Shown one piece after another: positions 11,617 through 24,804 of a DNA stretch of 64,000 nucleotides. A program made the translations under genes and the position numbers. The stretch's first letter is position 1, and each line of letters begins with the position of its first letter. Under the pieces are notes generated by a model, which ran no database searches, was not told the DNA's origin, and was given only the letters and a program-made list of their open reading frames with translations. Source of the DNA: Gymnogyps californianus (taxonomy: Eukaryota; Chordata; Aves; Accipitriformes; Cathartidae); the NCBI RefSeq assembly GCF_018139145.2, contig NC_059486.1, positions 11,718,001 to 11,782,000 on the forward strand, read 5' to 3'.

Positions 11617-14600
11617 GCCTCTCTGTTTGTCTGCCTGACATTAAAAATTCTAAGGCAAATGGAGCAGTCAGAGGCTGCACAGAGTGCTGGTGCCTGCCCC
11701 AACAGCAGGTATACTCCAAAAGGTCCTCTAAGAACCAGTGCACTCAGATATACTATGAGTCCTTTGAGAAACCAGCTGCTGTTGTACCACTCTGAGAGTG
11801 CTCTCACTGGCAGGAATGGCAGCAGGCAGCTATTTTGTCCTTGGCGCTAATTCCCCCACATTGCTTTCCGTAGTATTGTAGACCCAGCGCCCCTTGGTGT
11901 GGATTGGTCTTGGGCTATGTCACACCCTGCACCTCTCCCTACAGACCTTCCTTTCTTTATATCCTCAGACAAAGGCAGTTATACCAATGCTGCAGCTATG
12001 TTGAGTACCCTAGAGTAATAGCAAATGCTTTAATTAGTCAGGTGGAATCAGGCCATCTTCTAAAAGATTTGTTGAAAAATAAGTGACAGCATAATTTGAC
12101 CCTGCATTCCAATATAAAATAAATATCAATTCTGTAGAATAGTATCTAGTTTTCAGTGGGAGACAGGTATTTAACATGGGGAAATGGGAAACTTTTTCAT
12201 GCTCTGAGGAATTAGTTTAACAGGAAACAATCTCAGTCTGGCTCTGACCTCTCTGAGGTAGCTTATAGCCCCTCTTGCTGCCTACGGCTAAACCACTTTT
12301 AGGATGCTCCAGGCAGCTCACAACACTTATACTTCATCTTACTGTCACTGCCTGAAATATTTAAACTCTGTCTCAAATACTGGCATGCTGTTTAACTCCT
12401 GTTTGGTAACTACCCAAGAATTCCTACTGAAAAAAGAGCACTCAGAATCTGAGTGTTTGGTTTCAAAGCTCAGTAATATTGTGCAAAGGTTTCCTTGCTG
12501 CAATGCAGTTACCAGCATGTAACACAGTGATGTTTGATTCAAGGATCAATGCCTACCAATAGCTATTAGATAAAACATTTTATTGAATAAGACATGATGA
12601 CTCAAAAATATCAGTAGACACTACCTGATGAAAAAAGACTGGATGCTGCTGTGGCCAATCTAGGTTCACAATAGCAGGAGCTTTCACCTCCGCCTTCTCT
12701 TCATCTGTCTAAAGACAAGGGAGATAATAACTTTGCACTCACAAGCCATGATACTGGTAAGTGCCAGCTATGTTTCTGGTGTCCCAAGAGGACTGGAGCA
12801 AAGAAGGACCATGGCCCCTCTTTTGGACTGATGACTTGCTATATATTATCCAGGCACAAGATGTCTCTGTGGGCTCTCCAGAAATTCTAGATTTAAAAAA
12901 AAAGACAAATCTGTAGCTCAAGCTGTGTGGGAAGCCTGTCAGCTTGTGTTTATGGTTTTGTTTGTTTTCTTTAACAAATGCTTCCTGTGTTAAACAGGCT
13001 GATACATTGTATTTTATAACATCCTGCTGCCCCAGTCCGTGGCAAAGGAGAGACATCCATGAAGTGAGTGTAGTAAAGGACCTGCATGTGGTATAGATTG
13101 TGATGGCAGACAGCTTAGGAAGGAGGTCCTCAGAGTTTAGGTAGCATGGTTAGATACTAAAGCAATTCATCCTCTAATTTCTATATTGAGAAAGACATTC
13201 AAATTGCTTAATACTAAGTGTTTAGGACATCAATAAATATGGTGCTCCTTGTAGTTGAGTTAATACAACTGAAGAAAACTCAAGGTTTGAAATTTCCTAG
13301 AGTCTGAATGCTTGATTTGGGACCAGAAATGTTTACTGAAGAATTAGTTCTGGTATTTAATATTCTTTAGAAATGTATTTGTTTTAAATAATAAATCAGT
13401 AGGACTTCTTTTTAACCTTAAAAAAATTGCTACAAGTATGTGTTATACCAAAGCATTTAGTAATTTCCAAGAAAAGATTGTAAAAGAGTAACTTGTGAAC
13501 TGGTGTTTCACCTCTTTGATCTCAGATAAATATCTTTGCTTTCTAGGCTTGATGATGACCCCTTTGGTCTTCCTGGTTATTAAAACTCTTGTTAACTAAA
13601 GCTGTGTTCAGTCATGCTCAATGGAGCAAGTCATAGTTTCACACTGGGCACAGAGTGGCTTGATAAGTCACTGACTCTTATTTAGACTAACTTCCACCTC
13701 AAAGTCTCTGGCTTGCCAAAAATGTAACAGACACATGGATGCTAACACCCACATCTTTTCAGCACAAATGGAGGAAGCCCATCAAATCTTGCTAAAGTAA
13801 TACCATTACATCATGCACAACGAAAGTCAGTATCTCTGCAAGGCTCTCCCTTAACTCCTTGAGATAAAGTTACATTTGATTGAAAAATATGGATTTCTAG
13901 TTGCTTGAAAATTCACCAAAGTTGGAGAAAATGCATCTTCATGTGAAGCTTATTCAGACTGATTGCAGGTTCTCTTGCAAGATGATTGTTTTTAGAGCAT
14001 AGCAGTAAATTTTTATACAGTAGGCAAACTATAGCAATGATTATGTGGAGTAATTGTGTTAGACTGTGCTGGAAAAATAATCTCCTTATGAACAATGCAT
14101 GTGATTACTAAAAGATGAACATTTTTAATTCAGTTGTCCATTGCCATCCTGATACTGCTTACTTAGCCTTGCTTTACAGGCAATACATTTTTATTTTTGT
14201 AATCATAGTGTTAGTAAATCTGCAAACAGTGGTTGGACTCCTACTTCCATACTGGAACTGGGACAGTTCTCTTTAAAATGACTTTCTCAAGTGGAATCTG
14301 TAGATGTACAATATCATACTGATACAAATTGCTCCCTCTGGGGCTGAAGAAAGTAAATAAGATACAGGAAAAATGACCTCATGGCATTAAATACTTAATC
14401 TTTTATCTTTGCTCAGGATTTGACTTAATACTGTTGAAATTAAGAGATTCTCTCTCATTGACTTCATTGGATCTCATGTCTCTAATCTTGTTTTGCAACC
14501 TTCTTGTTAATAGTGTTGATAACATTTCCATTCGAGGCATTGTGTGGTAGGACTTGAAGCCAATCAGCAAAAAACCTGTGATGAAGTAACCCTAAAAATC

Positions 14601-17437
14601 TAACTTGTTATAAATTGCAAATATATTGTTAGAACTGTATAGGGAGCGCAAATTTTTCTTCCCCACCCCCAAAAAAGTTGTTAGTTAGACTTTTGACATG
14701 TAGTTTGAGTAGATAGGTGAAAATAGGGGATACATTTGTTAAAGAACTGGCCCTAGATGTTCTCAAGGCATCAGCAGCAAAGCAGACATACAGAGGAGCA
14801 GGAATGTCTCCCTTTCCTACTTAGACTAGTTGAAACTAATGGGGGGGTGTGTGTGCGTGGAATCTGAACAAATTAATTTGGGAAATCAGCTGAAAAAATC
14901 CCAAATTTGTGAGGAGAGAGCAGCTAATGTGGTAGAAGTATCAACTGGTGTTTAACCAGGGATTTCTGTCAATCCGAGAGGTCCTGGTAATCGGGAAAAA
15001 TACCCGCAGGAAAGCTTAAATGACAGTGGCCAACCTTCTCCCTTCTGCAGATGTCCCAGAGACTTATTACAACATCTGTTAGGCTCTTGTAGTGTTGTAT
15101 AATAGGTTAGGAACTGATTTACTTGCTTGTAAATTAAGAAATGCAGTGTTTTACTATTAATCAATAGAGTTTAGAGTAATAAACCTTTCAGAGTCAAACA
15201 TTCACGTTCTATTTCCTGATTTAATGAGACAGAGGAAGTTTCTTATTTGAACTTTCTATAGAAAGAGAAGGCTTTGTACAACACTTACCATGCATTCTGT
15301 TACAGACCCGTTCTTGAATTTGTATAAATTTCTAAGGTTTTACAGCAGACATATATTTCCTTTGTGATGGTTTAGAGAGTTAGGAACAGAGGATGAATGC
15401 AGGTATAACACACTGTAGAAGTTCAAGAGAGTACGTATGTCATGGGCTTAAGGATGACTACATCTTATTTTTGGGCATTGTAGCCCAAAGTGTGTGCTTA
15501 TGTTGTTCGGGAATATCATGTGTGAAATGTCTGTGTTCTATACAAAATGCTTTTATAGATAAGTAAAACAAGATTTCAGCAGTCTGAATGGTGTTAATCA
15601 TGTTGGTTACTTAGTGGATAACTTTTTGGATGAAACAAAGTTTGAACTATCAGATTGAATGTAGATTTTTCATTAAGTATGTTTCCCTTTGCAGTTTATG
15701 CCCTAGTGAGAAATGTAGCAAAGCTACATTTTTCCTAATTTCAAATAAAATCTAAGAATTTTATAAACATTCTAAGGGCTGTTGAATTGAAAGTATCATT
15801 GGGACTAAAATAATCAAAGCCAGAAAATGGTGAGGTTTTTACCACACTTGTATTTAAAGTTTGAGTTATGAAAGGAAAATCAATGGGTTGTAGTCAGACT
15901 TTAAAAATTAACCATTGATTAAAACTCTTGGTTTTGGGTTGCTGATGTGCTTGTGACTATCTGTGAATGAATCCTAATTAATGCCTGTAACATGCTCATA
16001 ACATCTGTATGCCTTGGAACGCAGTACCTAAAGAGACCTTCTTGCTAAATCTAGTTCCTACTGTCTCTGGAAACTTTTTATTAACCTTAATAATAATACA
16101 CTGATCATTCACTAAACCTTTATAAATGGCAGCTTAACTGAAAGTGTGCTGCAGTTCTGTGCAGCTTCAGGGTCTTTTGAAAACTCCACTAGGCTTCTGC
16201 AGCACAATTACCTTCTGCCTTTCTGCAAAGCCTTTATTTTCCTTTGGTCGAGTAATACTGATGATTAATTCTGTGTGGCACTAATAGACAGGACAAGTGT
16301 TTTATCACTCAAAATAAATTAGCATGGAAGTAAATACCAGCTGTAATGTGTCCTGACATTCTTGTAAATCACACACGACTACAATGATGTTTCCTCCTAT
16401 GGCTTACCCCTTAAAGTACTTCTCATTTTGACAGGATAGAGTCAGAGGAAGGGAATTAGCTGGGCTCCCAAGGTTCTTTTCAGTGATGTAAGGTCTGTTC
16501 CAGCCCTTATCTACAACAATTACAACAATGTTTGTGAGAAATTCAGAATCTTTAGCAAAAAGACTCATCAAGACTGTGCCACAAAAGTATCTGTGAAACA
16601 GGCAAAGTGCAAAATTAGGTTGAAAAGTAAAATTGATCAAGACAAAGTATTCTTCATTAAATGTCAACACCAGTAAACTTCTAAAAATACACACACATGC
16701 ACGCAGAATTAGTCAATCAAGTCATGACTTTCACAAGGAAGCTAACCCACTGATAGTCTGATGCATGAACAGAGCTGAAAGTGTATTTTCATTTATGCTG
16801 TTAACATGTTATTTGATATATGTAGTCCATAGGTTGATCCCCATATAGAATAATTGTTTAGTTATTAAAACGCTATAAATTCAAAACAGGAGAATTACTT
16901 TGGTCATACCTGATTATTGTTCTATTTATTGTTGGTGAAAGCTTACCCTGACATTTTGCTATGCAGAATTCCTGGGGCTTCTTTTATCCTTTCCTCCTGG
17001 CATTCTTTGGGATCAGCTCTGTGCTATTTGGAAATTAGGTGGTTTAACTTCTGGTTTAGCATTCTACAATCTGCAAAGAACAATGGCTTTTTAAGTCATC
17101 ATTAACAAAAACGTCTCTGAACTGGAAAGTGAAAAAGCTGCAGGAAAATAAAGATGACAACTGTCTCACCCCACCACCCCCTTCACATCTTTTGTTTCTG
17201 TTTTTGTTGCCTAAGGGCATTTGTGCAGAAGTGTAGTGTCCCCAGCGCTTCAAGGGCAAATCTGAACGCTGAACTTTTGTTGTTGTAGTAATGTTCATTT
17301 GCTCTGAATGCCTTTATTACACTGAACTCAAGGCTGATGTTTATTTCTTTTTAATAACAAATTTAATAATTACACAGAATCAAAATATATTTCTGTTTTA
17401 GGCAAAATAAAATACCATCTTTCTCTTCCTTCTCCCG

Positions 17438-17456
17438 CCCCCCCCCCCCCCCCCCC
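17438..17456 (+). repeat. C19 homopolymer
   Basis: A run of 19 C sits in a C/T-rich stretch beginning at about 17421 (TTCTCTTCCTTCTCCCG). Long poly-C is much rarer than poly-A and is a likely site of length polymorphism or sequencing error. Confidence 0.9.
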
Positions 17457-19220
17457 AGAAAAGCACCTGATAAAAACAATAAAACCACAGAGTTTGCACA
17501 ATATTCTGATTCTGGAAGAGCTGTATGACACTCCCTTGTGAAAATTTCAGGCTTTTTTGTCAGATTTAAGTGGCTAAATTCAGTGCTGATTAAAATAAAA
17601 AAAAATATCCTCCATCTGATATTTGATTGATATTTCACAAATGCAGCCCTCTATAGGATATCTGCTTTCCTTATTACAGCCCAGTGAATGAGGTTTTTTG
17701 CAAGAAATTCTCAAGATTGCAGGTTTATTTAGTCTTGAATTCGAACAAAATAGATTTTATGAATATATATAATATGAAATTATGAAATAACTGTGTTGAA
17801 CTATTTCAGCTCAGCTACTTTAAAGAATGTTTAAAAAGTATTCAAGAATCATCAAAATAGCAAAATACTGTAAAATATACATTACTGTAAAATGTTTGCA
17901 TTTCATTGGGCCTATTTTTAACCTTTGTGAGTGATACAAAATATATTGGAGAGCTTTCATCTAAATTACTGACTTATTTCTGCACCAGTGTGGCGCTGGG
18001 CTGTTTGTAAATGCCATGTCTCATGCTAGAAGGAGAAGTGGAGCCTGCAGAAGCTAAGTTATGTTGTACAAGGCAGGGATTGGAATGGGTTCCTGAATCT
18101 ACCTGAACCATCCTTTCTAGAGCTGATCTCGTTAGGAATGAAACAAATTTAAGCCTGTACATCTTCACCTCTTCCCTTTTAAATCTCCAAGGAAGTTCAG
18201 GTTGGAAGCAAGACTTTCCTGCTGAAACCTTTGTCAATCAGTGCAAATGACTCGTAGTGAACTAAATCACAAGGAAGCACTTGGAGCTACCTGTCTGGGA
18301 TTTGATTTAGCATTGTCGTTAATTTGCTGTGTATTTCTGGTGTTCCAAAGTATCCTGGTTTTACATCTTCCCGTGGCAAGTATTCAGTTCAGTGAACCTG
18401 ATGCTCAGGGAGGACAGCTGTTTCCTAAGCCTTAGATGTCTCTCTGTGGCTGGTTACGGATATTCATTCATAGCGAGTTTTTCCACATACCATCATAATT
18501 TCACGATATAGCAAGACGAATCTCATAAAACATTTTCAAGAGGTTTGTTTTTTGTCTCTTTGTGGCTGAAGATCAGAGGTAGTCCCTGACTGTATAACGG
18601 AAAGATTAGCTTATTTCATCTATGCTATGTCATCGTAGTGCTTTCAGTTTATAGAAAGATAAAACAAGAAATCCCAACAAGATTATTTTATACAACATGT
18701 AGGTCAGGGATAGAGGAGGACCTTTAAGGTAAATATGAAACCAGATGATGTGTAAATGTTCTAGTTTCCCTTAAGTATTGTATTGAAAATATATTTTAAG
18801 TTATAATTTTTTTTTTATTTAAAACTTGTACTTTAGTTCCCAAGGCAACACAAACCAGGAATGATAATTTAGAGGTTCTTCAAAGTATCCTTTCAAATGA
18901 AAGGGATGAGCAGTTGTAGATTTCTGATTTATGGTTGGGAGACTTGTTAATGAAAGCTGTCAGTTACAGAGTCTGTATTGTAACACAAACCCAATCCTTA
19001 AGCTTTTCCGTTAATACACACTGCACCATAATTTTAAGGCTCTTTATTACTAGTCTTCGTAGGCTCTGCCACACATCACTAATCTCTGCTGCCTGAAAGA
19101 TGCTGGGAATAGCAAGTGTCTATACATCAGAGTAATTTTAAGTTTTGCTCTCGTAATGAATGGAAATTGAATCAATCTCTTCTGGGACTTGCTCCAAGAT
19201 TAGACATTAAAGCAGGATTT

Positions 19221-19248
19221 TTACACACACACACCCCCTACACACACT
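19221..19248 (+). repeat. Interrupted (CA)n microsatellite
   Basis: TTACACACACACACCCCCTA is followed by CACACAC. This is two short CA blocks interrupted by CCCCCT. Confidence 0.85.
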
Positions 19249-20600
19249 CCTGCAGTAAGCATAACTTCAGTTAATATTCCTAACAGCTACGTTTTCTCCT
19301 CAAAAACTAGCTCATTAGCTTGTAAAATATACAGTATTCAGGTGCTTGATGGCAAATAAAGCCTTTAAAAAATTATGTTTAACTGCTAGGGATTTTAGGA
19401 GCCTGACAGGAAACAGCTATTTCACATACAGCTTTTTTGAGGCACTCTGGAGCAAGTTCAGAATTCTAATTCTGGAGTTAAAAAGTTTCAAGGTTGCTGC
19501 TAGGATGAGACAGGAGGAGAACGTGCTGCTTGGAGGACCAAAGTCCTCTACTGCAAGTCAGAAAATGCCATGAGCTGTGACTGCCTCTAGACCGAGACAT
19601 AATTATATCCTCGTCAGGATGGAGAACTTTCAAGGATTTTTTTAAGGAGTGAAGAAAGCCAGAAAGGAAAAGGAGAAGGATTACAAAAAGTTTAACCCTC
19701 AGTTACTTTAGCAGCTTAGGAAGGTATTCTCTATGCAGTTTAATTTGCTGAGTGTTGAGGAAAGGTAAAAACTTAAAAGGGTTAAAAAGCAAAAACGAAA
19801 GCTTGTACTCCTTTGTGGGATGAGGGTGAAATATGAGCAGTGGGAATATAGCATCTTCTGAAGGTTTTAAGGGTTAAAGGGAAATAACCATTTCCATAAA
19901 TAGTTTTTTTGTGGAATCCCTATATAAAAACAGATATTGATTACTATTTCATGCTTCAATTCTTTTTGCTATTCTGACAAACACACTCAGAAGTCTTTTA
20001 GCCCTAATTCATAGCTCAGGCTCTATCATGTCTTGTCCTTTTGCCAGAGAACAGAGCCATTACTAACTCAGTGATGTAGTCATTCTGTGTGCACTGTAGC
20101 CTTCCATGGTTGCTTTCAGCTCCCTTTGGTTGAGAGGATCCCAGCGTTGTTCTGAACATGGAAAAGAAACCATTCTGTAAAATCAGGACCTTTGCAGATG
20201 TCAATGTCCTGGGATGCCCCGTCTCTAGACATCAAACTCCAGCTTTTATGCAATGCCTCCTTAACAAACTTGATCTCAAACTGGTTCTTTCAGCAAGGCA
20301 GTGGGACAAGGCGGTGGACTACAAAAAAGGCATGACAAAGAGTGTGGAAGGACTTTAAATATAAAGATTAAGATGGTAAATCTGGCACACTCCAAAACCT
20401 GGAAATCCCCTGTCTAAGAGAAGAGCTCGTTGTTAACTGCCTCACAGATGAGCATGAAGGCTTTTGCTGCAGGGCCCTTAGCTACGGCCTGTCTTCTGTT
20501 CCCACAAATACCACCACTTACTGCATGTCCATATTTTCATGTTGGTCAGGAGGTAAATCATCCGCTTGCTCAGACTGACACCAGCCAAGCAAATAACTCA

Positions 20601-20618
20601 TTTTTTTTTTTTTTTTTT
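20601..20618 (+). repeat. T18 homopolymer
   Basis: Eighteen T are followed by AG. Formally this resembles a polypyrimidine tract with an acceptor AG, but simple slippage is the likelier origin. Confidence 0.9.
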
Positions 20619-20859
20619 AGTAAAATGTTCTTAATGTCACATGGTTAAAGTTCAATCTGTCATACACATAGGTGTGCCAATGCAAAATGGCTACCCTGCT
20701 CTTAAAGTCCAGTACCACGTGCTGGAGTTATAATCAGGCTTCTCTCCTCCCCACACCAACCCTAATGTAGTCCCTGTTTCCTACTGAGGTAAATACCTTT
20801 CAGGATTTGAAGTGAACCTTGCAAAAATTAAAATAAATATATAAGATAAAATAAATGTT

Positions 20860-21500
20860 TATGAATACTGCACACATTGGCAGCGAGGCATCTCGCATCT
20901 CCCCACTTCGCAATTATGATACCCTGTGAGTCATTGCTGGAAGTTTTAATCCCAGCAGATCCAAAGAACTTGCTGTATTCCTTTGCACCTTATTGCTTGC
21001 AAGGGCAGGGCTCCCTTCATCAAGACTTTTACAGCAAATATTATAGCCTAATAAAAAGGTGAAAGAGCTCTGGTCCATTATTTATCCCTGACCGATATTT
21101 ATTAGCAAAAAACAATTTATGCTGGGATTCCTTTCCGGGTCTGTGATTGCAGTAGCTGGGGCAAGTGGTAATTAAAAAGCTGCAATGTGTCCTCTCACCT
21201 CAAAATTGGGCTTTAAAATGATGACAAGATAACGAATGGTGAAGTCTAATATCCATATTAATTTCTCTGGGTGTTCACATGTGTGGCTGTGTGTTGTGTA
21301 GGTGGCTGGAAAGTTCAGGATATTTGACAGCTAAGACACATTGCTGCTGGCAGAGCCCATCTGTCTGATTAGCCTCGGTTATGTGATGCGAGTGTTCGTT
21401 TGCACACCAGCCCAAAGCATTGGGCTTGACTGTTCACATAAATCTCAACCAGATTTCCTAATGAGCTGTTGCCACGTGCACATCTAGAGCTAATTTTGGT
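20860..21500. promoter_or_regulatory. Putative conserved non-coding element
   Basis: This block has the look of a developmental enhancer. It has moderate AT content with scattered retained CpGs (GGCAGCGAGGCATCTCGC, CACTTCGCAATTATG, GATAACGAATGG, GTGATGCGAGTG), many homeodomain cores (CAATTATG, GGTAATTAAAA, CATATTAATTTC) and a MEIS-type TGACAG at about 21328. No ORF explains the composition. Conservation is inferred from texture only. An alignment with chicken, turtle and human would decide. Confidence 0.3.
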
Positions 21501-21560
21501 CAAGGAACGTGTTAAAGCAGTACATTAATTTTAAGAGTTGGCAGAGCCCTCTGAGTTAGA

Positions 21561-21655
21561 TATTCCTCAAGTTTTACATATAGGTAAACTGAGGCACAGG
21601 CTCAAGTTGTCCAAAGTAAATTGTTAAAGCAGACTTGGCCTTTGAAATAAGGAAT
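21561..21655 (-). mobile_element. MIR-type SINE remnant
   Basis: TTCCTCAAGTTTTACATATA, then GGTAAACTGAGGCACAGG and CAAGTTGTCCAAAG, match the reverse strand of MIR (TTTTACAGATGGGGAAACTG, AGGCACAGAG, CTTGCCCAAGG) very well. The copy continues more weakly through AGCAGACTTGG. The similar-looking CTTGGACTCCTGGCAGCCCG near 21810 may be its distal part, with a gap between. Confidence 0.8.
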
Positions 21656-24593
21656 GCTGGTTCAAGTTCATTAGCTAACCTCCATTTCCCACTGAAAGCA
21701 AGAGCTGAAAAACTGCTTTTGAAAGACTTTGAAGAGTCAGAATATATTATATCACCTGGCCTAGGTCTGCCCAGCTTGTGCTGTTCCCCTGACAGAGAAC
21801 AGAGTGTCTTGGACTCCTGGCAGCCCGTGACTGCCCCACTGTTGCATAGGATCCCTGGTACGGCAGTTTAGGCTCGTATTGGAAGTTATAGCCACAGCAT
21901 CTACGTTACAGCAGAGATAAAGCTGGCTCAGCCGGTGGGAAGGGGATGGAAATTACGTTTGCACGTATGTTTCCTGAATTTTGTACAAAATCACTTTGCG
22001 GGATAGGTAGAAGGCACACTCTGAAACAAGCTTTCTCCTGGTTATTTGGGTACGTTACGTGTATCTCAACTCAATGAGGAGACCAGCATCAGCAAGATGT
22101 TCTTCCCAAAAGAGTGGTTTAACTCCATGTCTCCTTCCTGCCTCACTGTGGCCTTTTGGGATCAGAGCTAATGAAAGGCAGAGAGGCCATGCAGGTTTCA
22201 CTCACCAAGGAGAGACTTAGCCTAAGGTGAGACAAGAACGTTTCTTACCTACAGACTAACTTGTAACTAATTGAAAATGATCTAATCCTTTTGATTGCAC
22301 CTTAAGGGAGTTAGTACAGGCTATTAATAAAACCAAGTGGGAAATTTTTTTTTGTCATGTGGAAAATTCTCACATTTCATTATTTTTCTTACCCTCAATC
22401 AGGAATAGAAGTAATGAATCCAAATCCTGATTCCTCCCTCTCTCTGGATTTTTGTCTTTAATAAATTAAGTAAAATAATAGATAGTCAGTTGAAATAATT
22501 TTGTTTAAATTCCACACTTTCTTTTCTGCAAATAACCCTACATACTGAATTTTTTAATTTAAAGCGTATCAACTGGGAGATTCTAACAAATGCAGATGTT
22601 CTTCAAATTGATGAATTCAATGAAATTGACTCTTTACTATGAACACTTTTGATTTCCACTACTTGGTACTTTGCAATATAGAATTCCTATGCAGCTTGTG
22701 TTGCTGTTGTGTATGTTAATCATGCAGCAGTCCTTGCCAGTGGTAGCACAGTTGAAAAGAGCTTTAGAATGTCCGCATCTTTCTTGGAGAAGAGGGGAAA
22801 CTACTTTAGTTTTGCAGGACTACATGCGATCGGTAGCACATGCAAAGGAAAACAAGTACAGCTTAATGAACTTTTTTGAAAAGCTCTGCCACTGAAATTC
22901 GATCGTATTGATTGTACCGGACAGAGCTGCTGTTCTGTTTCCCTGAACAGTTGGGTTTCCAGGTCAGTGTCTACTGAGAGGAAAAAAGTCTCTCTGCTGT
23001 ATTGCCAACATGACTTTCTGCTATCTAGAACCTCGGTGTTTCTCGAAAGCCTCTGATCCAAGTCTTATCCCCGCTTTGCTTTAGCAATTTAAGAATGCTG
23101 TTTCATTGGATTGCATGGCTGGAAGCCATAATGGTTTTGACTGGGAAACAAGCCCTTGGCTGTTATGGGCTTAGGTAACCATACATCCACTACATTCAAC
23201 TAGCTGTCCAACCCCAAGATATCTGCAGAGTGATATAGGAATATTGTGCAGATGAGGCAAGAGTCTGGTGAATAATTGCAAAGAAAAGCTGCACATGTGA
23301 AAATTTGGAGAGGGTCTGTGAGGGTCATTTTGTCCTATGAATCAGTTTTTAAACCTCCAAACAGTTTTCAGTTTCTTTTCTGCAGACCCTAATTCTATGA
23401 CCTACAGTTGCAAAATACTTAATAACTCCCCCTCCTATCCTCTCCGTTTAGCAGCCTATTTTTAAAAAAAATTAAGAAAAGTCAATTCTAATGAAAAATG
23501 TACTTGCGCAATGACAAGGACTGCTGGTTTATGTTAATTCAACTGATCAGGCCATTAATGTCTCTACCCCTCAATTTGATATAGTTACTTTACTATGAGA
23601 CAACATAATTTCTGTGCTCAGAACACATTAGAATTTAATTAGTACTGGCATAGAACAGTAGCACCTTGAGTAAAAGAAATACTAAATTGCTTCATTTCTG
23701 ACATAGAAAATCAATGCATTCTCTATTCAAACTTCAATTTTGTTTCATTATACTTCTAAATAGATTTACAGGAGTCTATTTAGGATTTTAATATAGCTAG
23801 CACATTAAAAATTAAAATACAACCAGGACTGGGTCATTTACCCAGGTATCAAAGAAAATGCATCATCATGATTATGGAGTCTATTCATCCATTAAGTTCA
23901 TGCACTTCTCACTCTTTTTGGTAGAAGTGATGCTTACAGACTGACACAAAATAGTTCACCACCATCCCCAGCTGCAAAAAGTTTCCTCTTTTCTGAGTAA
24001 AGTGAGAATGATTTGGATTCCCAGCTGCTAAGGTTTAAATGAGGACTGGGAGGTGGAAAGGAGCAATGGTTACCTACCCGCTCATCTCCACAAGTCCCAG
24101 TTATAGCAGGCTTAAAATTGTTGCTCCCCAGCCTGAGCCCCGAGCGTCAGAGAAAAACTGATGTGCCCTGTCTGGTCCTGTCCTAATTTTCTAAGGCCCA
24201 AAGCTAGTCAATGTGAACTGAAAGTTTTTAGTGCAAGATCACTGTTTGCCCATAAGAAAATCCAGGGTGTAATAAGACTTTTTTGAGGTTTGAATAGTCT
24301 GGTTTCAGAGATTAAGTTTAATGAACCCAATTAATCTGCAGCCCTAACTTGCCTACTTGGATATAGCAGGTCGGTTACACCTGCCCAAGTGAGCGATTCG
24401 GTGACATTATTCTCTCCCTGAAAATCAAATCCCTTCAGCAGAATGGAGCCCTCTCCTCTCGCTACATGAATCTCAATTATATCCAAATCTAGCCTGAAGC
24501 TAATATATCAACAAAGACAACTCTATTAGTTGGTGTTGCTTTAAAACTCACCCATTTTACAAGGTCACTGTCTGTTCCCCTTCCTCTTTCCAG
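21656..24593. other. Non-coding stretch, no gene seen
   Basis: Short ORFs only. The parts 23470-23890 and 24350-24560 have an enhancer-like texture (scattered ATTA cores, an isolated CpG in GAGCGATTCGGTGACATT) but no defined feature. Confidence 0.5.
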
Positions 24594-24804
24594 GAGCCAT
24601 GCACAAGTTATTTAACTGCCTCATCAACAACCTGGTTATTATTTTGTATTTTCTGAATACTTTTCTCAGTCTGTGCTGGTTTCTGATGTACTTCCACCCG
24701 CAGTTAAAGGACATTCCACTGCTATATATTTTAACCAAGTCTCGCTGGAGTGCAGTTGTTTTCCAGTGTTCAGGTATCAAATTGATTCCTGTTCCTGCCC
24801 ACAG
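24594..24804 (+). other. Possible exon between strong splice signals
   Basis: The acceptor is a long pyrimidine tract ending CTCTTTCCAG at 24593, and the donor is CCCACAG|GTAAGC at 24804/24805. The 211-nt interval is open in one frame from end to end (phase: two leading bases, 69 codons, two trailing bases). It would encode a hydrophobic stretch beginning MHKLFNCLINN and containing LVIILYFLNTFLSLCWFLMYF, a possible membrane helix. The peptide resembles nothing I know, and chance cannot be excluded in 64 kb. It could equally be an exon of a long non-coding RNA or an unused pair of sites. Confidence 0.22.

Larger units (their letters stand above)
10246..20859. other. Long non-coding stretch, no gene seen
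   Basis: More than 10 kb carries only short, overlapping ORFs without motifs (longest about 105 codons, 12739-13056 minus). It holds simple tracts (listed separately) and no recognised exon, RNA gene or intact mobile element. It is AT-rich and CpG-poor and looks like ordinary bird intergenic or intronic sequence. Confidence 0.6.

Noticed and set aside
20601..20620. T18-AG as a splice acceptor
   Set aside because: A pure homopolymer with no branch-point context or downstream donor; slippage is likelier.
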